From contig NZ_RYFD01000015.1 of NCBI RefSeq assembly GCF_004138135.1, positions 17,939 to 81,938 of the forward strand: a stretch of 64,000 nt of DNA, read 5' to 3'. The notes beneath the pieces are model-generated. The model saw only the letters and a program-made list of their open reading frames with translations. It was not told the origin of the DNA and did not search any database. This document shows, piece after piece, positions 57,384 through 64,000 of the stretch. This DNA comes from Candidatus Oscillochloris fontis (lineage in GTDB: Bacteria > Chloroflexota > Chloroflexia > Chloroflexales > Chloroflexaceae). The first letter of the stretch is position 1; each line of letters opens with the position of its first letter. Both the position numbers and the translations under genes were made by a program.

Positions 57384-58502
57384 ATGTGTGTCGAGGCTAT
57401 CAACGTGTATCGAAATCTCATTACGTCCCTGTTCATCCTGTCCTGTCTCGCACTGAGCGCCTGCACCCAGTCCCCAGCCACTGGCTCAACACCCACAACC
57501 CCAACCGTTACGACCACCCTACGTACCACAACCACCCCCACTTTCCCACCGCTCACACCACCCAACAACGAAGTCGAAACCCTGAGTGGGAAGATCACCA
57601 TTGATGGGTCAAGCACCGTCTTTCCGATCACCGAGGCAGCGGCGATCACCTTCCGCCGTTTTGTACCGCAGGTTGAAATCAGCCTGGGGGTGAGCGGGAC
57701 GGGCGGCGGGTTCAAGAAGTTCTGTGCGGGCGAGACCGTCATCTCCGATGCTTCACGCCCCATTAAGGATGCCGAGGCGGCGGCATGTGCGGAGGCAGGG
57801 ATCGAGTATGTTGAACTGCCCATCGCCTTCGATGGCATCTCGGTGGTGGTGCATCCCGACAACCAGTGGGCCACCTGCATGACAGTCGAGGAGTTGCGCC
57901 GCCTCTGGCAAGCCGAAGCGGATGGCGTGATCACCCGCTGGAGCCAGGTGCGTGCGGAGTGGCCCGACAGCCCCATCAACCTCTACGGTGCCGGGGGTGA
58001 TTCGGGCACCTACGACTACTTCACCGAAGCGATTGTGGGCAGTGCGCAGGCCAGCCGCCAAGACTACACCGCCAGCGAGGATGACTATCTGCTGGTTCAG
58101 GATCTGGTCGCCGACCCCGAAGGACTAGGTTTCTTTGGTTACGCCTATTATGTCGAGCATGAAGAGAGCCTCCGGGCTATCGAAATTGACAACGGGGCGG
58201 GATGTGTGGCCCCCAGCGTCACCAGCATTGCCGATGGCAGCTACCAGCCACTCTCGCGCCCGATCTTCCTCTATGTCAACGCAACGGCGCTGGATCGCCC
58301 AGAAGTCGCCGCCTTCCTCGATTTCTACCTAACCAACGGCCCAGCCTTGGTGCAGGATGCGCGCTACATCCCGCTGCCGGATACGATCTACCCACTGCTC
58401 AAAGCACGGCTCGCGCAACGCATCACCGGATCGCTCTTCCAAGATATGGATCAGGTTGGTGTCTCGATTGAGGAGATCCTTCAACTCGAAGGGGGCCACT
58501 AG
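57384..58502 (+). CDS. Phosphate-binding lipoprotein (PstS-like)
   Basis: 372 residues from the ATG at 57384. The signal peptide and lipobox are LFILSCLALSAC; a Thr/Pro-rich tether follows. The binding protein has ITIDGSSTVFPITEAAA, GVSGTGGGFKKFCAGE, SDASRPI and GAGGDSGTYDYF, which carry the Ser/Thr/Asp/Arg contacts to phosphate in PstS (SSTVFP, SGTGGG, SRPI, DSGTxD). It would deliver phosphate or act as an external phosphate sensor. The kinase gene follows with no gap and no pstCAB genes are present, so a sensor role is plausible. Confidence 0.9.
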   Translation: MCVEAINVYRNLITSLFILSCLALSACTQSPATGSTPTTPTVTTTLRTTTTPTFPPLTPPNNEVETLSGKITIDGSSTVFPITEAAAITFRRFVPQVEISLGVSGTGGGFKKFCAGETVISDASRPIKDAEAAACAEAGIEYVELPIAFDGISVVVHPDNQWATCMTVEELRRLWQAEADGVITRWSQVRAEWPDSPINLYGAGGDSGTYDYFTEAIVGSAQASRQDYTASEDDYLLVQDLVADPEGLGFFGYAYYVEHEESLRAIEIDNGAGCVAPSVTSIADGSYQPLSRPIFLYVNATALDRPEVAAFLDFYLTNGPALVQDARYIPLPDTIYPLLKARLAQRITGSLFQDMDQVGVSIEEILQLEGGH

Positions 58503-60149
58503 ATGCGGACGTCGCTACGCGCCAAACTGCTGGCCGGGTTCGCGATTGACCTCGTGCTCATGATTCTGTTGGGCTGGTTCGCCTCGCAACAGATGGGCCG
58601 CATGAACGAACGCGCCACGTTTGTCGAGCAGCAGACCATCCCGTCCCTCGATACGATTGCCCGTATGAGCACAGTGATCAACCGTTACCAAGTCGGGCAG
58701 TTGGAGTATCTGATCTATAGCAACCCCTACGACAAGGATCGTAGTCGGCAGAAGATGGGTGATCTTGAGGCCGAGATGGAGCGCTACTTTGCCGACTACC
58801 AGCCCCTGATTACCTCGGATGAGGAGCAACGCCGCTTTGAAGCAGTGTTGGTGGCATGGCAGCGCGTAGTGACGGCCAACTATGAGCGTTTCATTCCGGC
58901 AGTGGCGTTGGCCAACACGGGCAGTGTACAGCCCTTCTATTCGCGGATGAACCCGCTCTATGGCGATCTGAGTGAGGCGATGGAGGCGCTCTCGGCGGAA
59001 GGCCAGACCCAGGCCACCAGTGCGTTGGAGGAGGTGCGTGCGACCTACCTCAGCGCCCAGACGGTGATCATCGGCGATACCGGGCTGACCATCCTGATCT
59101 CGGCGGTGATCGGGCTCGTCCTCTCCGGGCGGATCGCACTGCGCATCGGGCGGCTCACCAGCGCCACCGCGCAGGTCGCCGCCGGGGATCTGGATCGCCA
59201 AGTCGAAGTGGTCAGCCGGGATGAACTAGGCACCCTGGCACAGAGCTTCAACCAGATGGTGACGAGCCTGCGCGAGCAGCGCAGCATCCTGGAGCAGCGC
59301 AACGAAGAACTCCATACCAGCCTGTTGCGCCAGGAGCAACTCACCGCCGACCTCGTGCGTGGCAAGCAGGCCGAGGAGGAGGCCCAACGCGCTCAGGCAG
59401 CAGCCGAGGCGGCCAGCCAAGCCAAGAGTATGTTCCTAGCCAATATGAGCCACGAACTGCGCACACCGCTCAACGCCATCTTGGGGTATGCACAACTCCT
59501 GAAGATGGGGGTTGGCGCGGGCGATCCAGAGGCTCAAGGCTGTTACCTCGACTCGATCCTGGGAGCGGGGCGGCACCTGACTAGCCTGATCAGCAACGTA
59601 CTCGACTTCTCCAAAATTGAACAGGGCAAGATCGAACTACACATCGGGCCAGTCGAGATCGCGCCGCTGATCCACGAAGTTGCGGACATCGTCACCCCGC
59701 TGGTGCAGCAACAAAAGAATGAATTACGTGTTAACATGCCGCCCGATATTGGCAGCATGCTCACCGACGGTCCCAAGGTACGCCAGGTTCTCTTCAACCT
59801 ACTCTCCAACGCCGCCAAATTCACCGAGGCGGGCACGATCAGCCTCGAAGTGAACGCCTTGGACGAAAGCCCCGCTATGATCGAGTTTGCGGTGATTGAC
59901 ACCGGGATCGGCATCAGCGCCGAACACCTCCAACAACTCTTCCAACCCTTCAGCCAAGTCGATTCATCCGTCACCCGGCGGGTTGATGGCACGGGCTTGG
60001 GACTTGCACTCAGCCGCCAACTCTGCCGCGCCCTCGGCGGCGAGATCAGTGTAACGAGCGAACCGGGACACGGCTCAACCTTCCGGGTTGTTCTCCCGGT
60101 AGGTGATCTGATCGAAGAACCGGCCCAACCCGTCTACAACCTCGCCTAA
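58503..60149 (+). CDS. Membrane sensor histidine kinase with HAMP
   Basis: A 548-residue kinase whose ATG directly follows the pstS-like stop. TM1 is at about 10-30 ([18 protein letters not shown]), a periplasmic four-helix-like sensor of 150 residues follows, then TM2 (about 185-205), HAMP ([27 protein letters not shown]), a coiled coil, HisKA with [14 protein letters not shown] (His about 317) and HATPase ([33 protein letters not shown]). The periplasmic part could read the bound state of the PstS-like protein. Confidence 0.93.
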   Translation: MRTSLRAKLLAGFAIDLVLMILLGWFASQQMGRMNERATFVEQQTIPSLDTIARMSTVINRYQVGQLEYLIYSNPYDKDRSRQKMGDLEAEMERYFADYQPLITSDEEQRRFEAVLVAWQRVVTANYERFIPAVALANTGSVQPFYSRMNPLYGDLSEAMEALSAEGQTQATSALEEVRATYLSAQTVIIGDTGLTILISAVIGLVLSGRIALRIGRLTSATAQVAAGDLDRQVEVVSRDELGTLAQSFNQMVTSLREQRSILEQRNEELHTSLLRQEQLTADLVRGKQAEEEAQRAQAAAEAASQAKSMFLANMSHELRTPLNAILGYAQLLKMGVGAGDPEAQGCYLDSILGAGRHLTSLISNVLDFSKIEQGKIELHIGPVEIAPLIHEVADIVTPLVQQQKNELRVNMPPDIGSMLTDGPKVRQVLFNLLSNAAKFTEAGTISLEVNALDESPAMIEFAVIDTGIGISAEHLQQLFQPFSQVDSSVTRRVDGTGLGLALSRQLCRALGGEISVTSEPGHGSTFRVVLPVGDLIEEPAQPVYNLA

Positions 60150-60158
60150 GGAGCAACC

Positions 60159-60539
60159 ATGAAGACCATCCTCGTCGTTGACGATAACACCGATAACCGC
60201 AACATCATCGCCCAAATGCTGAAAATAAGCGGCTTCCAGGTCGTCTGCGCCATCAACGGCCTTCACGCGCTCGAAGTTGCCGCCAGCGAGCGCCCACACC
60301 TGATCATGATGGACATGGCTATGCCCGTGATGGATGGTTGGACAGCCACTAGCCACCTCAAAGCCGACGCCGACCTCGCCACCATCCCGGTCATCGCCGT
60401 GACTGGCCACGTGACTCAAAACGAGATCAACCGCGCCCTGCACATGGGCTGCGAGGATGTGATCACCAAACCGATAGACTTCGAGACGATGATCCACAAA
60501 GTACGGCGCTACGTCACCCGCCAGATGATGGTGATGTAA
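60159..60539 (+). CDS. Single-domain response regulator
   Basis: A 126-residue receiver: VVDDNTDNRN, phospho-Asp in IMMDMAMPVMDGW, Thr in IAVTGH and Lys in ITKPIDF. It is of the DivK/CheY type with no output domain. It lies 9 nt after the kinase and completes the PstS-kinase-regulator operon. Output must pass to another protein; no DNA-binding regulator is encoded here. Confidence 0.93.
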   Translation: MKTILVVDDNTDNRNIIAQMLKISGFQVVCAINGLHALEVAASERPHLIMMDMAMPVMDGWTATSHLKADADLATIPVIAVTGHVTQNEINRALHMGCEDVITKPIDFETMIHKVRRYVTRQMMVM

Positions 60540-60545
60540 AAGAAT

Positions 60546-60580
60546 GGCTGGTGTGGGCGACGCAGTCGCCCACACCAGCC
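60546..60580. terminator. Hairpin terminator between convergent operons
   Basis: Perfect 16-bp stem GGCTGGTGTGGGCGAC / GTCGCCCACACCAGCC with loop GCA, placed between the response regulator stop and the methyltransferase stop. Confidence 0.75.
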
Positions 60581-60595
60581 AAATAACACATCCCC

Positions 60596-61693
60596 CTACT
60601 GCTTCCTAAGCAGAAAAATATACTCATGCTTAAAAATATAGAACCCACCCACCAGCGCCCGATAGCGCCACAACTCCTTCTGCTGGCGTTTACCTGAGGT
60701 GGCCTCAAAGTTCTTCACAATGATACTCTTGAGTGAAAAGCCTCGCTTGAGCGCCTCGTTCATCGTCTGGAAACCGAGCGGAATCCAATCCCCCTTGGCA
60801 TACTTATCACCAATCACGATCACCAGATAGCGCCCCTGCTCCAAGACCTGCGCGGCCTGCTCGATCACCTGGCCCATAAGCGCCAAAAAGCGCTCAATCG
60901 AGGCAGCATTGGAGAGATCGCGCTCATCCTCACTAAACTTGATAATATCGTAGTAAGGCGGGTGCATCATCACCAACTGGACTGTAGTTTGGCCATAGGC
61001 CGCCAGCAGATCGGCATAATTGAGGGTGGAACTATCCCCTTGCACCACATCCACCACCACCTGATGTTTATTCGGTTCAGCGGCAACCAACTGTTTAGCA
61101 TACTCCACCATACGCGGCTGCAACTCAATTCCCAGCGTATGACGGCCCAAGCGCTGACCCTCAATCAGCGTCGTCCCTGAACCAGCGAAGGTATCGAGCA
61201 CCCAATCACCACGCTTGGTATAGCGGCGCAGCATCTGGTAGGGGATCTGGGGAATAAAGTTGCCCCAATAGCCAGCCGTATGCACCCCCGAACTATCGCG
61301 GCGATCAATCATCCACAGGCTGTCAGTCAGAATATCCTCATACTCCTTCCAACGATTGAGGTTGAGATCATTGATCGGGCTCGTGGCGATCTCGGTGAGG
61401 CTCTTCAGCAGCCGCTCCAAGTAGTGCAACCCGCGATCCAGAGTCCGCGCCCCCAGAATCTGCGCACACTCAGCCAGCAGATAGCTGCGGCTACAGATGA
61501 AATCATCAGGCGCAGCAACATCAAGCGCGGGTGTCTGAGGTTGCTCAGCGATCCATGTTTGCACCTCGGTGATACCGGCGCGCAGATCAGCCACCGTAGC
61601 GGCATGCTTCAGCGCTTCGAGCAACGGAACGAGGTACTGGCGATCCAGCGAGACCAGATCGTCTTCGTGATAGGGGTCGGAGTGGAGACTCAT
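60596..61693 (-). CDS. N6-adenine/N4-cytosine DNA methyltransferase
   Basis: A 365-residue methyltransferase of the N6_N4 type: motif I DTFAGSGTTLIEG (about 167-179) with ERLGRH-like downstream helix and GIELQP, and motif IV MHPPYYDI (about 243-250), a variant of DPPY/SPPY with His. An N-terminal 130-residue helical region is extra. It lies 21 nt after the second methyltransferase gene and would protect against the nuclease of the operon. Its base composition is like the chromosome, unlike the two upstream AT-rich genes. Confidence 0.88.
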   Translation of the reverse strand: MSLHSDPYHEDDLVSLDRQYLVPLLEALKHAATVADLRAGITEVQTWIAEQPQTPALDVAAPDDFICSRSYLLAECAQILGARTLDRGLHYLERLLKSLTEIATSPINDLNLNRWKEYEDILTDSLWMIDRRDSSGVHTAGYWGNFIPQIPYQMLRRYTKRGDWVLDTFAGSGTTLIEGQRLGRHTLGIELQPRMVEYAKQLVAAEPNKHQVVVDVVQGDSSTLNYADLLAAYGQTTVQLVMMHPPYYDIIKFSEDERDLSNAASIERFLALMGQVIEQAAQVLEQGRYLVIVIGDKYAKGDWIPLGFQTMNEALKRGFSLKSIIVKNFEATSGKRQQKELWRYRALVGGFYIFKHEYIFLLRKQ

Positions 61694-61713
61694 AGCGGGT
61701 TTATGGTTATATG

Positions 61714-63285
61714 TTACAGATCCAGCGGGAGATAGATGTCTTGTTTTTCCAATAATGGCAATTGAATAGCACCTGTTGATAATTTCATTCCACTTCTTTT
61801 CGTTACAAATGACCTATACAATTCTTCTTCCCCATAAGCTTTTGCTAACTTATGTAAATTTAATTTCTTAAGAACATCTACCGTTATTGGTCTTTTATCT
61901 TCCCAAAATATCAATGAATGATAAAATTTCATAGCAATCTCAGACTGCAATAAGTAGGCAATAAAACGTGCCTCATCCTCTGAAGAACAAGGTAAGAAGT
62001 AGATTGTATCATCAAAGACAACAGGTTTTTCGTTCATTGGCCCTACGACAACAAACTGCAATTTCTTATAAAAGCCTGAAATAGCAACCTTCCAATTCGA
62101 AAAAGTGTAATCACCCACTCCAAATATTGAAAAGTCAGGTCTACCCTTATAGATCGAACTAGCCCTCTTTACAAGTGTATTACGATGATGCTGAAGATAT
62201 GCCCATGTCTTTGGAGCTACTATTTTTATTTTACTAGTGTCTTCTCCAATATATGTTTGGGTTACAAGCATCAATTTTCTTGCTGTTTCTAAACGATTAT
62301 TGCCTACATCGGAACTTTTGAGCATTGGAAAAAGAAATTCTTCCTCAATATCAACGACTGTACCATCTCGTGCAATCACTCCATCTAAGGATCGTCCTAA
62401 CTCCATAACCATAGAACAATCATGTTTAATTCCTGAACGCCAAACATAATTCGAGTCATCATCTAACAGATAAGACAACTCATCATAAACCGAAACATGA
62501 GGGATAACTGTCTTATTGCGATAACCAAGAGAACTTTCTGGCCTTAAAGAAGAGAGGTCATTGAATATTTCACATTGATAATCAGGATCACCCTGATTAA
62601 TTTCTAATAAAAAGAGGCAAGCATCTACCGAAGCGTCAAAATACTTTTTGGCATCAATCCGAAATATCTTTGCACCGCTTACCTGTTCATTATTCTTCCA
62701 TGCTGTCAACAAAACTTTTCTAGCAACTATTGTCTTGCACAACATAGCAATCGTGCCATTTTTTGATTTCAACCACTTTATATTCTGCAACAACATCCAT
62801 TCAGAAATATCAAAATTACTTTTCCCCGTAATAGCTTCTAAACCACTGTAGCCTTGGAAATTAGATTTCCCTGGCAGGTTCGTACTTTGTATTGCACTTA
62901 ACTCAGAACTCGTAACCCAAGGAGGATTACCAATGATAAGAATTGGTGTTGGTAGTTGATCAATTATTCTACTCCAATTATGAGTAAAAAAATTCGTTTG
63001 TATGCAGTTAACAGAAATAGATATATCCTCTGAAACAATTCTTTTTTGCAGTATCTCCAGGTATTGATCATTAATATCGGCACCAATAGCATGCTGTACT
63101 TGAGGAAACACCTTAAGCGCATGGATAAGTAAGCTTCCCTTACCACATGTTGGTTCAATGACAGACAGTGGACTACTATCATCATAGCGATACAGAACAT
63201 TAGCAACTTCTAATGCCAACTCATTGGGTGTTTGAAAATCCCCAAATTCCCATACTGCTTTTGATTTTTTCTGTACCATTGTCAC
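61714..63285 (-). CDS. N6-adenine DNA methyltransferase, AT-rich, Type II system
   Basis: A 523-residue protein: FGDFQTPNELALEVANVL (typical start), motif I IEPTCGKGSLL (about 43-53), DIN for motif II, and GNPPWVTSSEL (motif IV, 119-129). The C-terminal 250 residues (GRSLDGVIARDGTVVDIEEEF, DFSIFGVGDYTFSNWKVAISG, VFDDTIYFLPCSSEDEARFIAYLLQS) are a target-recognition and substrate-binding region of TaqI/Eco57I type. It overlaps the nuclease gene stop by 4 nt. The AT-rich sequence with many A/T third positions indicates acquisition from elsewhere. Confidence 0.88.
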   Translation of the reverse strand: MTMVQKKSKAVWEFGDFQTPNELALEVANVLYRYDDSSPLSVIEPTCGKGSLLIHALKVFPQVQHAIGADINDQYLEILQKRIVSEDISISVNCIQTNFFTHNWSRIIDQLPTPILIIGNPPWVTSSELSAIQSTNLPGKSNFQGYSGLEAITGKSNFDISEWMLLQNIKWLKSKNGTIAMLCKTIVARKVLLTAWKNNEQVSGAKIFRIDAKKYFDASVDACLFLLEINQGDPDYQCEIFNDLSSLRPESSLGYRNKTVIPHVSVYDELSYLLDDDSNYVWRSGIKHDCSMVMELGRSLDGVIARDGTVVDIEEEFLFPMLKSSDVGNNRLETARKLMLVTQTYIGEDTSKIKIVAPKTWAYLQHHRNTLVKRASSIYKGRPDFSIFGVGDYTFSNWKVAISGFYKKLQFVVVGPMNEKPVVFDDTIYFLPCSSEDEARFIAYLLQSEIAMKFYHSLIFWEDKRPITVDVLKKLNLHKLAKAYGEEELYRSFVTKRSGMKLSTGAIQLPLLEKQDIYLPLDL

Positions 63286-63878
63286 CTCACCCGATAAATA
63301 CCTTCAATAAGCCCAGCTTGCTGAATGACACGAGTATACTGGAGACGCCATTGCAATGCGTTGGAAATCGTTAAATATCCAAGAAGTGGAGGATTGTGCA
63401 ACATTTCCTCAGCTAAATTTGCGGCCTCTATTTCATCAACTGGTAAGTTTTTGTCCTGCATAAATGCAATAAGATCATCCATGTTACCATCTCGATGTAA
63501 AATTTCCAAAATCCCTCGAGTCATTTGATAGTCGGCTGTTCTACTTTTTTCCACAAAAACCGTATGTTTTATATCTAAACATCCAGTACGGTGAATATGA
63601 TCATCAGTTTTTTGATAAACAAAAATCAACAGGTGATAACCCAGCCCGTAAATTTTCTGTCGAGCAGATTTGAACGGGCTTGAAGATTGAGGTTGGGTTA
63701 CACTTGTTACTTTTACATCAACACTTAAGGTCGGAAAGTCTATACCCGAAGCCGAATTGCCTTGATCATACGTATAAAGTGTAGCAAGGTATGTTTTGAA
63801 TTTATGTTCTAAGTATGTACCAACAGCTTTACCATCTGTTATACCATATAGGGTATATTCATTTACGGCACTTTCCAA
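63282..63878 (-). CDS. Type II restriction endonuclease, start codon uncertain
   Basis: A 198-residue protein from the TTG at 63878. The PD-(D/E)xK-like core is GIDFPTLSVDVKVTS (about 45-59), with Glu24 before it in GTYLEHKF. The rest matches small restriction enzymes in style (QKIYGLGYHLLIFVYQKTDD, FVEKSRTADYQ, GYLTISNALQWRLQYTRVI). In frame upstream of the TTG there are protein-like residues (QEVLIYGLLTIENLIQEASYFSEL) back to a TGA at 63963-63965, with no ATG or GTG; only TTG, CTG or ATT are possible. The true start may thus be non-standard or lost. It is the first gene of the operon and is AT-rich. Confidence 0.75.
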   Translation of the reverse strand: MESAVNEYTLYGITDGKAVGTYLEHKFKTYLATLYTYDQGNSASGIDFPTLSVDVKVTSVTQPQSSSPFKSARQKIYGLGYHLLIFVYQKTDDHIHRTGCLDIKHTVFVEKSRTADYQMTRGILEILHRDGNMDDLIAFMQDKNLPVDEIEAANLAEEMLHNPPLLGYLTISNALQWRLQYTRVIQQAGLIEGIYRVR

Positions 63879-64000
63879 TTCGGAAAAATACGATGCTTCT
63901 TGTATCAGATTTTCTATAGTAAGTAGTCCGTAAATTAAGACCTCTTGTGTTCTATCGCCACGTCACTTAGACTGGTGGCATGAAAAAACAGCACCTCACC

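Overview
The window is a 64 kb piece of a bacterial chromosome, mostly GC-rich, with two visibly AT-rich patches near 42.7-43.2 kb and 61.7-63.9 kb. Housekeeping genes (ppc, prfB, a primary sigma factor, scpA, tRNA-Gly) are mixed with many GAF-type kinases, small toxin-antitoxin-like pairs and restriction-modification genes. This style, with DUF3054, a bacterial expansin, PknB-like kinases and many dispersed palindromes, suggests a member of the Chloroflexota (Chloroflexia, Chloroflexus/Oscillochloris-like). There is no rRNA or other decisive marker, so this is inference.

Layout. 0-4.3 kb: four translationally coupled genes (STAND/NACHT-like NTPase, an unknown small protein, a small protein starting with a GFVSNSSSTSF motif, and a radical SAM/SPASM enzyme). 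This is the best candidate for an undescribed system. 4.5-6.6 kb: decayed genes (CPBP protease, ECF S component, an unknown ORF) around an XRE regulator and a GNAT enzyme, then tRNA-Gly(TCC). 6.8-15.7 kb: envelope glycosyl/lipid membrane proteins, a single-domain response regulator, a HIT protein, a membrane-bound peptidase-like protein, prfB with its recoding site, DUF3054, an M19 dipeptidase and a histidine phosphatase. 15.8-24.5 kb: PEP carboxylase, then a defence/mobile-type cluster (DUF2283 pair, 1272-aa Type IIG restriction enzyme, MazF-like pair, Uma2). 24.5-29.5 kb: lipoprotein, amidohydrolase, PPOX protein, a structured RNA candidate (6S-like) and the primary sigma factor. 29.6-33.6 kb: glycosyltransferase, TetR regulator with a perfect palindromic operator, GH13 amylase with a related operator, MBL-fold hydrolase. 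33.6-40.7 kb: NarL-type two-component pair downstream of scpA and an HD protein, then an unknown protein and a pseudo-receiver/roadblock protein. 40.7-51.6 kb: lipoprotein, a BrnT/antitoxin pair with a dead toxin gene, MFS exporter, Hsp20-GNAT, PknB kinase-expansin, sensor kinase, NUDIX, and another toxin-antitoxin pair. 51.8-54.3 kb: CbiM-CbiQ-CbiO cobalt/nickel ECF importer. 54.6-60.5 kb: PHP protein, GH67-like protein, and a PstS-histidine kinase-response regulator operon behind Pho-box-like repeats. 60.6-63.9 kb: a Type II restriction-modification operon (R, M, M).

Structure beyond the genes. A MITE-like element (about 125-150 bp, terminal inverted repeats close to GTAACTGTTCACACTT, 8-10 bp target duplications) occurs four times, plus one core-only copy. 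It sits just after stop codons and in one case supplies the last codons and stop of a gene. Other palindromic families (a 24-bp tandem array, a GGCGGCTTCGCCGCC hairpin family, a 20-bp inverted repeat) fill intergenic spaces. Several promoters are readable, including two with palindromic operators (TetR gene, MFS gene) and one likely leaderless transcript.

Limits: all family names come from reading motifs by eye, with no database search. Starts were moved from the longest ORF where a ribosome-binding site or family N-terminus argued for it.
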